Origin: Pseudomonas morbosilactucae
GTDB taxonomy: Bacteria; Pseudomonadota; Gammaproteobacteria; Pseudomonadales; Pseudomonadaceae
Length of the DNA stretch: 64,000 bases
Direction: 5' to 3'
Assembly (NCBI RefSeq): GCF_023241715.1
Contig: NZ_JALQCW010000070.1
Location: 1 to 64,000, forward strand
In this document: piece after piece, positions 26,955 through 35,016 of the stretch
How positions within the stretch are numbered: the stretch's first letter is position 1
Layout of the letters: every line of letters begins with the position of its first letter
The notes under the pieces: generated by a model
Told to the model about the DNA's origin: nothing
Database searches by the model: none
What the model saw: only the letters and a program-made list of their open reading frames with translations
Position numbers and translations under genes: made by a program

Positions 26955-26983
26955 GGAATGACACGCGGCCATTTATTCGTTTG
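26955..26983 (+). promoter_or_regulatory. Shared promoter element upstream of hglS
   Basis: GGAATGACA at one end and TTCGTTTG at the other, 29 bases, matching 22269-22297 at 21 positions. The bases just before it, GGTCAGTATT at 26941-26950, also occur exactly at 21241-21250 in the amaB promoter. Confidence 0.55.
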
Positions 26984-27066
26984 AAGCAGCTCCGGCCAGC
27001 CCGCAGAATTCACCCCACAGGCACTTCCAAGGCAACCTGCCAAACCGTTTGCGGAGAACGATCCAC

Positions 27067-28467
27067 ATGAGCACCGCCCAGTTCGCCAATCGCGACCAGA
27101 TCCGAGCCGACTTTTCCCGCGCCATGTCGCAGATGTACAAGGACGAAGTGCCGCTCTACGGCACCCTGATGGACCTGGTCGCCGCGACCAACCAGCAGGT
27201 CATGAATCAGGACCGCGCGGTTGCCCAGAGCCTGCAACAGACCGGCGAAATCCAGCGCCTGGACATGGAGCGTCACGGCGCGATCCGCGTCGGCACGGCG
27301 GCCGAACTGGCGACCCTGGGCCGCTTGTTCGCGGTGATGGGCATGCAGCCCGTGGGTTACTACGACCTGACGCCGGCCGGGGTGCCGGTGCACTCCACGG
27401 CGTTTCGCGCGGTGCACGAGGACGCCCTGCAAGTCAGCCCGTTCCGTGTCTTCACGTCGTTGCTGCGCCTGGAACTGATCGAGGACGACGGCCTGCGGGC
27501 ATTCGCCGAATGGGTCCTGAGCCGCCGCAGCATCTTCACCCCACGGGTCATTGAGCTGATCGAGCAATCCGAACTCGACGGCGGCCTGAGCCCGAGCGAT
27601 GCCAAGGACTTCGTGCAGCAGGCCCTGGAAACCTTCCGCTGGCACAACCAGGCCACGGTGTCGCTGGCCGAGTACCAGAAACTCAACGCCCAGCACCGGC
27701 TGATCGCTGACGTGGTGGCCTTCAAGGGGCCCCACATCAACCACCTGACGCCGCGCACCCTGGACATCGACGCCGTACAGGCCGGCATGCCCCGGCACGG
27801 CATCACCCCCAAGGCGGTGATCGAAGGCCCGCCCCGTCGCCAGTGCCCGATCCTGCTGCGCCAGACCAGCTTCAAGGCCCTGGAGGAAACCATCCGCTTT
27901 GTCGGCCAGCACGCCGATGAAAGCGGCAGCCACTCGGCACGCTTCGGTGAAATCGAACAACGCGGCGCCGCCCTGACCCCCAAGGGCCGGGCCCTGTACG
28001 ACCAACTGCTGAACAGCGCCCGCGAGCAACTGGGTGAATTCCCCAACGAAGCCAACGCCGAACGCTACATGGCCACCCTTGAAAACAGCTTCAAGGACTT
28101 TCCCGATAACCACGACGACATGCGCCGCCAGGGCCTGGCCTACTTCCGCTACTTCCCCACTGCCAAAGGCATCGCCGCCCGCAGTAACGAGCTGCCCCTC
28201 AAGGAACTGGAAGCCTTGATCAGTGCCGGGCACATCGCCTTCGAACCCCTGGTCTACGAAGACTTCCTGCCGGTCAGCGCCGCGGGCATCTTCCAGTCCA
28301 ACCTCGGCGACGATGCCCAATCCCACTACAACACCCATTCCAACCAGGCCGAGTTCCAGCGCGCCCTGGGCCGCGACACCCTCAACGAGCTGCAACTGTA
28401 CGCCGACACCCAGCGCCGCTCGCTGCTCGAATGCGCCACCGAATTGCGGGTAGCGCCGCTGGTGTGA
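27067..28467 (+). CDS. hglS: 2-oxoadipate dioxygenase/decarboxylase (DUF1338, HglS/YdcJ)
   Basis: 466 residues from the ATG after GCGGAGAACG. The sequence follows the YdcJ/DUF1338 family throughout: MERHGAIRVGT, the early VHSTAFRAVHED region, KGPHINHLTPRTLDID with metal-binding His, and RYMATLENSF. HglS is a non-haem iron enzyme that converts 2-oxoadipate to D-2-hydroxyglutarate plus CO2. It links the transaminase product to the YdiJ substrate in the same cluster. Confidence 0.92.
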   Translation: MSTAQFANRDQIRADFSRAMSQMYKDEVPLYGTLMDLVAATNQQVMNQDRAVAQSLQQTGEIQRLDMERHGAIRVGTAAELATLGRLFAVMGMQPVGYYDLTPAGVPVHSTAFRAVHEDALQVSPFRVFTSLLRLELIEDDGLRAFAEWVLSRRSIFTPRVIELIEQSELDGGLSPSDAKDFVQQALETFRWHNQATVSLAEYQKLNAQHRLIADVVAFKGPHINHLTPRTLDIDAVQAGMPRHGITPKAVIEGPPRRQCPILLRQTSFKALEETIRFVGQHADESGSHSARFGEIEQRGAALTPKGRALYDQLLNSAREQLGEFPNEANAERYMATLENSFKDFPDNHDDMRRQGLAYFRYFPTAKGIAARSNELPLKELEALISAGHIAFEPLVYEDFLPVSAAGIFQSNLGDDAQSHYNTHSNQAEFQRALGRDTLNELQLYADTQRRSLLECATELRVAPLV

Positions 28468-28705
28468 TCGTGGCGCCGGGCACGCTCTGTGCCTGGCGCT
28501 GAAAGCGGCAACAGTGCGAATATTGCGGCGCAGGATGAGCCCGAGCGCCGGAATACTCGCCGTATCAGCCCACTGAACGCGTCGCAGGCGACACCCTCTG
28601 TCGTCACCGGGAAAAATCAGCGCATCGGCTTCTGGATAAAATCCGCCACAGGGTTCATCCTCCGCGACTTTTTCCGGCCCCTTCGGCCCCTTCAGGAACC
28701 TCAAC

Positions 28706-29260
28706 ATGCACGACCAGCCCCTGACCGCCGCCGACTTCGAATTCATCGAAGACACCCTGCTCAAGTACGGCGACGACCATTCCGTGCTCAACCCGTCGGA
28801 GCTCGACGGCTACTTCACTGCCCTGGTCTCCAGCCCGGCACAGGTGGACATCGCCGAGTGGTTCCCGACCATCTGGGGCGGGCAGAACCCGGACTGGGAG
28901 AGCCCCGCCGAGTGCAAACAGTTCATCGAACTCTGCGTGCGCCACATCAACACCCTGGCCAGCCAACTGGCCCTCAAACCGCAGAGCTTCAGCGCCCGTT
29001 TCGAAGAGACCGAACACAACGGCCAGCCCCTGACCCTGGCCGAAGAATGGTGCTTCGGTTACCTGCGTGGCGTGGCCGTGGGCAACTGGCCCGACCTGCC
29101 GGCCCCGCAAGCAGCCCTGCTGCAAGCCATCAGCGACTGTGCCGACCAGGACAACTTCGAACTGCCGGTGGACCTGGACGTGGAGCTGCACCGCCAGCGC
29201 GTGGCCGCCTTGGAACCCGCCGCCCGCGCCCTGCACGACTTCTGGTCGAGCCGGCGCTAG
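28706..29260 (+). CDS. UPF0149 (YecA-like) family protein
   Basis: 184 residues. The family's conserved parts are seen: LDGYFTALVSSPAQVDIAEWFPTIWGG and EEWCFGYLRGVAVG. The C-terminal zinc-binding SEC-C tail found in some YecA proteins is absent. Function of the family is unknown. It lies downstream of hglS and has no evident link to it. Confidence 0.88.
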   Translation: MHDQPLTAADFEFIEDTLLKYGDDHSVLNPSELDGYFTALVSSPAQVDIAEWFPTIWGGQNPDWESPAECKQFIELCVRHINTLASQLALKPQSFSARFEETEHNGQPLTLAEEWCFGYLRGVAVGNWPDLPAPQAALLQAISDCADQDNFELPVDLDVELHRQRVAALEPAARALHDFWSSRR

Positions 29261-29301
29261 GCCGGGCCGAACAGCCCGTTCATCTAGCGAGTCGAAGCCC
29301 C

Positions 29302-29649
29302 ATGTCCGTCTACTCCATCGCCGTGACCGTCGCCCCCCACACCCCCAGCCTGATCAAGCTGCTGCGCCCGTACACCACGGCCAGCGTCGGCGAACTGGCG
29401 GGCAAACTGGGCAGCGAGCAGCCCGTGGTCGAAATCGACACCACGGACTTCCCCCTGAGCGTTGATGATGACGCAGGCCTGCAGCAACAACAGCAAACCT
29501 TGCTCGACCTGATCGACCGCCTGGAAGGCGCCGGCGCCAGCGTGCTGGTCCGCCAGCACCTGGACGAACTGACCGAGACCTTGTCACGGCAACAGCTGTT
29601 GAACCAGTTCGAGAGCGAGCGCGGTTACCGGGCGCAGGAGCACGATTGA
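29302..29649 (+). CDS. Small hypothetical protein
   Basis: 115 residues, acidic, no membrane segment. SVYSIAVTVAPHTPSLIKLL begins a possible alpha/beta domain; the second half (LQQQQQTLLDLIDRLEGAG... ETLSRQQLLNQFESERG) looks helical. It starts 41 bases after the UPF0149 gene and is probably co-transcribed. No family recognised. Confidence 0.65.
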   Translation: MSVYSIAVTVAPHTPSLIKLLRPYTTASVGELAGKLGSEQPVVEIDTTDFPLSVDDDAGLQQQQQTLLDLIDRLEGAGASVLVRQHLDELTETLSRQQLLNQFESERGYRAQEHD

Positions 29650-29674
29650 GGGTTGGGCCAACGGCATCATGGAC

Positions 29675-29699
29675 GGCGCCCGACACATCACCGGGCGCC
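29675..29699. terminator. Hairpin between convergent genes
   Basis: Eight-base perfect stem GGCGCCCG/CGGGCGCC between the stops of the small hypothetical gene and iolG. No T-run on either side. Confidence 0.5.
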
Positions 29700-29707
29700 A
29701 GCGTTGC

Positions 29708-30712
29708 TCACGCCCCGTAGTGGACTTCCACGCTGCGCCCAGTACGCACCGACGCCAGCGCGCAGTCGGCCAGGTGCAGCGCATACAGGCCATCGCGGGC
29801 ACTGGTGGGCAGCGGCCTGCCCTGGTTCAAGGCATCGATAAACTGCCCCAGTTCATTGCGATAGGCATCGGCGTAACGCTCAAGGAAAAAATGCAGTAAC
29901 GGCTCCCGGGCCTCCGTGTGCTCGGCACTCCAGTGGCGCAAGGTGCTGGGGCGATGATTGTCGGTCAGCAACACGCCTTGGGACCCCGAGACTTCCACTC
30001 GCTGGTCATAGCCATAGGGCGCCTCGCGGCAGCCGTTGATGTGGCATTGCTTGCCCGAGGCGGTACGCAGCATGACCATGACGCTGTCATAGTCATCGAT
30101 CGCCTCCAGCCCGGGGTCCACCAGGCGGCTGGCAATGGCGCTGACTTCCACCGGTTCCTCCCCCAGCAGGTGGCGGGCGGTGTCAAAGTCATGAATGGTC
30201 ATGTCGCGCAGGATGCCCCCGGAATGGGCCAGGTACTCTCGGGAGGCAAGGCCTGGGTCGCGGCTGGTGATGATCACCTGGCGCACGTCACCGACATGAC
30301 CGGCATCGATGGCCTGGCGCAAACGCAGCATGTCGGGGTCGAAGCGTCGGTTGAAACCCAGCATCACCCGGCCCTTGAGACGCTCGACTTCAGCCACCGC
30401 GTACCGCGCCTTGTGAATATCCAAGTCAATGGGCTTTTCGCAGAGCACCGCCTTGCCCCGAGTCACCGCGCCCAGCAGCAGATCAATGTGGGTGTCCGTG
30501 GGGGTGCCGATCACCACCGCATCGATGTCGTCCCGGGCCAGCGCCGCCGCGCAATCGTAGGCCACCTCACAGCCCAATTGCGCGCCCAGAGCGTTCACGC
30601 CCTCGCGCCAGGGATCCGCCACCAGCACCAGGGTCGCCCCGGGATGAGCGGCGACGTTGGCCGCGTGGATCTTGCCGATGCGCCCGGCACCGAGAACCGC
30701 GATACGTAACAT
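29708..30712 (-). CDS. iolG: Inositol 2-dehydrogenase family (Gfo/Idh/MocA) oxidoreductase
   Basis: 334 residues from the ATG at 30712. Rossmann start LRIAVLGAGRIGKIHAANV; the EKP motif with catalytic Lys is LCEKPIDLD; the second-domain GGILRDMTIHDFDTAR carries the D-x-x-x-H catalytic pattern. Length and motifs fit myo-inositol 2-dehydrogenase, which oxidises inositol to 2-keto-inositol with NAD. The substrate may differ, since no other iol genes are here. It follows a LacI gene by 41 bases on the same strand. Confidence 0.85.
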   Translation of the reverse strand: MLRIAVLGAGRIGKIHAANVAAHPGATLVLVADPWREGVNALGAQLGCEVAYDCAAALARDDIDAVVIGTPTDTHIDLLLGAVTRGKAVLCEKPIDLDIHKARYAVAEVERLKGRVMLGFNRRFDPDMLRLRQAIDAGHVGDVRQVIITSRDPGLASREYLAHSGGILRDMTIHDFDTARHLLGEEPVEVSAIASRLVDPGLEAIDDYDSVMVMLRTASGKQCHINGCREAPYGYDQRVEVSGSQGVLLTDNHRPSTLRHWSAEHTEAREPLLHFFLERYADAYRNELGQFIDALNQGRPLPTSARDGLYALHLADCALASVRTGRSVEVHYGA

Positions 30713-30753
30713 GGTCTGACTCCTTGCTCTTGTTATGAGGGGCTTGGGTGAAA

Positions 30754-31779
30754 TCAGTGGGGCAGATTGAACGGGGTCACCACCTGGACCTGGGATGCCG
30801 GGATTGGCCCGGCCTTCCACAGGCGATGGAATTGCAGGATGTGCAGCAATACATGCCGGGCATCGACCTGCAGGTTGTGGTCGATGATTGCGGCGATCTT
30901 TTCCTCGGCCAGCAGCTGGCGGTTTTCTTCATCCAGGTCGTGGCCGATAAACACCTCCAGCGGGCGCCCGAGAGCGGCAAAGGCATCGACAATTGCCCGG
31001 TTGCCGCCACCGACGCTGTACACCGCCTGGAGGTCGGGGTGGTGTTGCAGCGCCTCGCTGACCCGCTCGAAGGTGCGCTCGTACACCCCATAGCCGCCGC
31101 TGATATCCAGGACCCGCAAGTGCGGCGCGCGCCCGCGCAGCCACATGCGAAAGCCCATTTCGCGCTCTTCCTCGCCGCGAAACAGCTCGCTGCCGATCAC
31201 CACCGCCACGTCCTGGGGGCGGCTGTCGAGCCAGCGCGACACCAGATAGGCAGCGGTCTGCCCTGCGGTGCGATTGTCCATGCCGACGTAGCCGATGCGT
31301 TCGCTTTGCGGCAAGTCGGTGACCAGGGTCACCACCGGAACCCCCGCAACCGTCAACTGCTTGACCGCCTGGTTGACCGCCGGCTCGTCGGCCGCCTTGA
31401 GCACCACGCCCTGGCTGCCCTTGGCCGCACAACGCAGCAGCAGGTCGTGCATCTGCTGGCTGTCGATGTCTTCGAACAGATGGAAACGCGGGGCGATGCG
31501 AAACGGCGCCAGACTGCTCAACTGCGCGGTCATGGCCGCCTGCACCGCGTTACTGAAACGCAAGGGGGTGTGCATGACCACGTCGACATGAATGGTATGC
31601 CCCACCGCCAGGCCGTTTTTCTCTTGGGCTTCGAGCTCGTCCAGGGCCTGTTCGATACGCCGGTTAGTCTGGTAATGCACGCTGCCACGCTGATGCAGGA
31701 CTCGGTCCACCGTGGCCTTGCTGACCCCCGCCTGGGTGGCGATCTGCTTGATGGAAAAGTGTTTGGCGCGTTCGAGCAT
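30754..31779 (-). CDS. LacI-family transcriptional regulator
   Basis: About 341 residues. The helix-turn-helix SIKQIATQAGVSKATVDRVLHQRG is followed by a periplasmic-binding-protein-like sugar domain (IGYVGMDNRTAGQTAAYLV). I chose the ATG at 31779; a GTG three codons upstream (31788) with AAGGG near it is possible. It is divergent from the SDR-dioxygenase-binding protein genes and upstream of iolG, so it likely controls both arms. Confidence 0.88.
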   Translation of the reverse strand: MLERAKHFSIKQIATQAGVSKATVDRVLHQRGSVHYQTNRRIEQALDELEAQEKNGLAVGHTIHVDVVMHTPLRFSNAVQAAMTAQLSSLAPFRIAPRFHLFEDIDSQQMHDLLLRCAAKGSQGVVLKAADEPAVNQAVKQLTVAGVPVVTLVTDLPQSERIGYVGMDNRTAGQTAAYLVSRWLDSRPQDVAVVIGSELFRGEEEREMGFRMWLRGRAPHLRVLDISGGYGVYERTFERVSEALQHHPDLQAVYSVGGGNRAIVDAFAALGRPLEVFIGHDLDEENRQLLAEEKIAAIIDHNLQVDARHVLLHILQFHRLWKAGPIPASQVQVVTPFNLPH

Positions 31780-31949
31780 GGTGAGCACGGCCCTTGAGAT
31801 TGAGGTTTTCTTGATGTCTTTTTGGGGATTTATGAGGCTTTCTCAATGCTAGTCTCTTGCTCGTCGGGTGTATAGCCAGCCTCGTAAAAAGACCTTGAGC
31901 AGCCGCTGTCGCCCCACTGAGCAGAACAAAAACAACTCAGGAGAACCTC

Positions 31950-32804
31950 ATGTCCGACACTGAATTCGCCACCGCCTTCAGCGGCCAGTTTTTTATCGTC
32001 ACGGGCAGCACGCAAGGCCTGGGCGCCGCCGTGGCCCACACCCTGGCGCGGCGCGGCGCCGCCGGCCTGATCATTTGCGGCCGTAGCCGCGACAAGGGCC
32101 AGGAGCAGGTGCGGCAACTGGCGCAGCTCGATTGCCAGGCGTTTTTCGTCGAGGCCGACATGGAGCAGGTCGCGGATTGCCGGCGGGTCATCGACGCCGC
32201 CCGGTCCCACTTCGGCACCCTCCATGGCCTGGTCAACTGCGCCGGCATGTCAGACCGGGGCACCATCCTCGACACCTCGCCGGAACTGTTCGACCGCCTG
32301 TTCGCGGTCAATGTGCGAGCGCCGTTCTTCCTGATCCAGGAGGCCATCAAGCTGATGATCAGCCAGGGTGTGGAAGGCTCCATCGTCAACATCCAGAGCG
32401 TCACCGGCCATGGTGGGCAGTCGTTTCTTTGCGCCTATGCCGCGTCCAAGGGCGCCCTGGCGATCCTCACCAAGAACGTCGCCTTCAGCGCCCTGCGCAA
32501 CCGTATCCGGGTCAATGGCCTGAATATCGGCTGGATGGACACGCCCCACGAAGATGAAATCCAGCGCCAGTACCACGGCGCCGAAGACGGCTGGCTGGAG
32601 ACCACGGAACAGGCTCAGCCGTTCGGACGCCTGCTCAAGCCTCGGGAAGTGGCGCAAAGCGTAGCGTTCCTGCTGTCCCGGGAGTCGGGAATGATGACGG
32701 GGGCGGTGATCGACCTGGAGCAAGGCGTGATCGGCTGCGGCGACAGCTCGACTCCACGCCCGGACGCGCCCTTGAGCCTGGCCGAACCGGGAGCCCGGCC
32801 ATGA
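31950..32804 (+). CDS. Short-chain dehydrogenase/reductase
   Basis: 284 residues. The NAD(P) motif is TGSTQGLGAAVA (TGxxxGxG), then NCAG, the catalytic Ser in NIQSVTGHGGQ and YAASKGAL (YxxxK). AGGAG lies before the ATG. It heads a three-gene set: SDR, dioxygenase and binding protein. The reaction is probably oxidation of a sugar or polyol hydroxyl in the LacI-controlled pathway. Confidence 0.9.
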   Translation: MSDTEFATAFSGQFFIVTGSTQGLGAAVAHTLARRGAAGLIICGRSRDKGQEQVRQLAQLDCQAFFVEADMEQVADCRRVIDAARSHFGTLHGLVNCAGMSDRGTILDTSPELFDRLFAVNVRAPFFLIQEAIKLMISQGVEGSIVNIQSVTGHGGQSFLCAYAASKGALAILTKNVAFSALRNRIRVNGLNIGWMDTPHEDEIQRQYHGAEDGWLETTEQAQPFGRLLKPREVAQSVAFLLSRESGMMTGAVIDLEQGVIGCGDSSTPRPDAPLSLAEPGARP

Positions 32805-33964
32805 GCGCCGCCACCTTGGTGTTCGCCAGCCAGGACGCGCTGAACCTGGAGACCTTTGCCGCCCTCTGCCAGCAACCGGTGCCGACCGAGGCCTACCCCC
32901 ATTGCCAAGCCGTACTCAACCGGGTACCGATCTATCACGCCGCCACCCTGCACCAGGCTTTGCAGGGGGACCCGAGCGTCCTGAAAAGCGAACTGCATCG
33001 TTTGTTCAGCCAGGGCCCCGGCGTCATGGTGGTACGCCAGGGCTTCGCTGACCCCGCGGTGGTGGACCGGCACAGCCAGGTGTTCGATGCGATCTTCGCC
33101 GCCGAGGCCGAACACGCGGTAGCCGCGGACCACTTCGCCAAAGCCGGCAGCAACGGGCGGATCTGGAACGCCCTGCAAAAAGCCGCCCTGCATGCCCCCG
33201 AATCCTTTGTCGAGTACTACGCCAATCCGCTGCTGGGGCTGATCGCCGAAGCCTGGCTGGGGCCGCACTACCAGGTCACCGCCCAGGTCAACGTGGTGCA
33301 TCCCGGTGGCCAGGCCCAGCAACCTCATCGCGACTACCACCTGGGCTTCCAGAGTACGGAGGAGGTGCAGCGCTTTCCCCTGCCCCTGCATGTGTTGTCC
33401 CAATACCTGACCCTGCAAGGCGCGGTGGCCCATTCCGATATGCCCCTGGAAACCGGCCCAACCCTGCTGCTGCCGTTTTCCCAGCAGTACGAGCTGGGCT
33501 ACCTGGCTTGGCGCCACCCGGCCTTTATCGACTATTTTCAGGCCCACGCGGTGCAACTGCCACTGAACAAGGGCGACCTGCTGTTCTTCAACCCGGCACT
33601 GTTCCATGCCGCTGGCAGCAACCGCACCACCGATCGCCAGCGCATGGCCAACCTGTTGCAGATCTCCTCGGCCTTCGGCAAACCCATGGAAAGCCTCGAC
33701 CGCGACGCCATGATGCAGGCGCTCTATCCCACGCTGCTCAAGCGCCTTGAGCAGGGCGAGTTGGACGAGGCGGGGCTGACAGCCGTGATCGCCACAGTCG
33801 CCGACGGCTATTCCTTCCCCACCAACCTCGACACCGACCCGCCACTGCACGGCCTGGCGCCCCAGACCGGCCAGCAACTGCTCTACCAGGCCCTGGATCA
33901 ACGCTGGCCCTACGCCGACTTTGCCGAGCAGGTACAGCGAATGCGCGACAAACGCCGGGCCTGA
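32801..33964 (+). CDS. Phytanoyl-CoA dioxygenase-family protein
   Basis: 387 residues; the ATG overlaps the SDR stop by four bases. The 2-His-1-carboxylate iron motif is visible as HRDYH (HxD) with the distal His in PALFHAAGSNR; the nearby Arg would hold 2-oxoglutarate. Family members hydroxylate small molecules using Fe(II) and 2-oxoglutarate. The context suggests a hydroxylation, demethylation or dealkylation step on an inositol- or sugar-like compound. The exact substrate is unknown. Confidence 0.85.
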   Translation: MSAATLVFASQDALNLETFAALCQQPVPTEAYPHCQAVLNRVPIYHAATLHQALQGDPSVLKSELHRLFSQGPGVMVVRQGFADPAVVDRHSQVFDAIFAAEAEHAVAADHFAKAGSNGRIWNALQKAALHAPESFVEYYANPLLGLIAEAWLGPHYQVTAQVNVVHPGGQAQQPHRDYHLGFQSTEEVQRFPLPLHVLSQYLTLQGAVAHSDMPLETGPTLLLPFSQQYELGYLAWRHPAFIDYFQAHAVQLPLNKGDLLFFNPALFHAAGSNRTTDRQRMANLLQISSAFGKPMESLDRDAMMQALYPTLLKRLEQGELDEAGLTAVIATVADGYSFPTNLDTDPPLHGLAPQTGQQLLYQALDQRWPYADFAEQVQRMRDKRRA

Positions 33965-33977
33965 ATCACAGGCCCGA
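33957..33977 (+). other. Intercistronic hairpin over the dioxygenase stop codon
   Basis: Perfect eight-base stem CGGGCCTG/CAGGCCCG with loop AATCA. The stop codon of the dioxygenase gene lies in it. Such structures often protect or uncouple a highly expressed binding-protein message. Confidence 0.5.
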
Positions 33978-34032
33978 CGGCCACACACGATCGTTCCAAG
34001 GTTTGCCAAAACAACAAGACAGGACCGAAACC

Positions 34033-34956
34033 ATGAAGCAGAGATTGTTTGCCTTGCTCCTTGCCATTGTCTTTGCCCCCCTGGCGCTGGCGGATATCCG
34101 CATCGGCGTGAGCATTGCCCAGGTCGACGATGTGTTCTTGGCGCAGATGCGTGAATACATGGCTGCCCACGCCGGGCAATTGCCCGGGGTCAGCCTGCAG
34201 TTCGAGGATGCCCAGGGCGATGTGGTGCGCCAGTTGAACCAGGTACAGAACTTCACCAGCCAAGGCGTGGACGCGATCATCGTCAACCCGGTGGACACCG
34301 CCGCCACCCAGAAAATCACCACCGACGCCACCCAGGCCGGCATTCCCCTGGTCTACGTCAACCGTCGCCCAGACTCACCCGAGCTGCCCAGGGGCATCGC
34401 TTATGTCGGCTCGGACGAGGTCAAGGCCGGGGAAATGCAGATGCAGTACCTGGCAGAAAAAATGAACGGCAAAGGCAACCTGGCAATCATGCTCGGCCTG
34501 CTCTCCAACAACGCCACCCACAACCGCACCCTGGGGATGAAGACGGTGCTCAAGCGCTACCCGCAGATCCATGTGGTGGAGGAGCAGAGCGCCGAGTGGC
34601 AACGCAGCAAGGCCATGGACCTGATGAACAACTGGATCGTCTCTGGCAAAAAAATCGACGCCGTGGCGGCCAACGCCGATGAAATGGCCATCGGCGCGGC
34701 CATGGCCATTACCCAGGCCGGGATGCGGCCTGGCCAGGACATCCTCATCGGCGGCAGCGACGGCGGCCCGGCGGGCCTGGAAGCCGTCCGCAAGGGACAG
34801 TTGCTGGTCACCGTCTATCAGGACAACAAGGGGCAGGCGGTGGGCTCCATCGACCTGGCGCTGAAGATGATCCGCAAGCAAGCCTACACCGCCGAAGTGA
34901 CCATTCCCTATCAACTGATTACCCAGGCCAACTACCAGCAATTCCTCAACCCTTGA
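34033..34956 (+). CDS. Periplasmic sugar-binding protein of an ABC importer
   Basis: 307 residues. Signal peptide MKQRLFALLLAIVFAPLALA, then DIRIGVSIAQVDDVFLAQMRE and FTSQGVDAIIVNPVDT, the pattern of the ribose/inositol-type binding proteins. IGAAMAITQAG and IGGSDGG sit in the second lobe. It should bring a sugar or cyclitol to an inner-membrane ABC importer. No ATPase or permease gene lies next to it, which is unusual. Confidence 0.9.
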   Translation: MKQRLFALLLAIVFAPLALADIRIGVSIAQVDDVFLAQMREYMAAHAGQLPGVSLQFEDAQGDVVRQLNQVQNFTSQGVDAIIVNPVDTAATQKITTDATQAGIPLVYVNRRPDSPELPRGIAYVGSDEVKAGEMQMQYLAEKMNGKGNLAIMLGLLSNNATHNRTLGMKTVLKRYPQIHVVEEQSAEWQRSKAMDLMNNWIVSGKKIDAVAANADEMAIGAAMAITQAGMRPGQDILIGGSDGGPAGLEAVRKGQLLVTVYQDNKGQAVGSIDLALKMIRKQAYTAEVTIPYQLITQANYQQFLNP

Positions 34957-35016
34957 GCCGCTCGGGCGCCTTGGGCCGGGGCTGGAAAATGCCCCGCCTC
35001 GCCGCCTACCGCCGCT

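Larger units (their letters stand above)
26751..27066. other. Intergenic region before hglS
   Basis: 316 bases. It holds the hairpin after ydiJ and the GGAATGACA element at 26955-26983, so hglS probably has its own promoter under the same control as the transaminase gene. Confidence 0.5.

Noticed and set aside
31833..31845. TGAG-N5-CTCA as a LacI operator
   Set aside because: Four-base arms are too short and lack the central CG usual for LacI sites.
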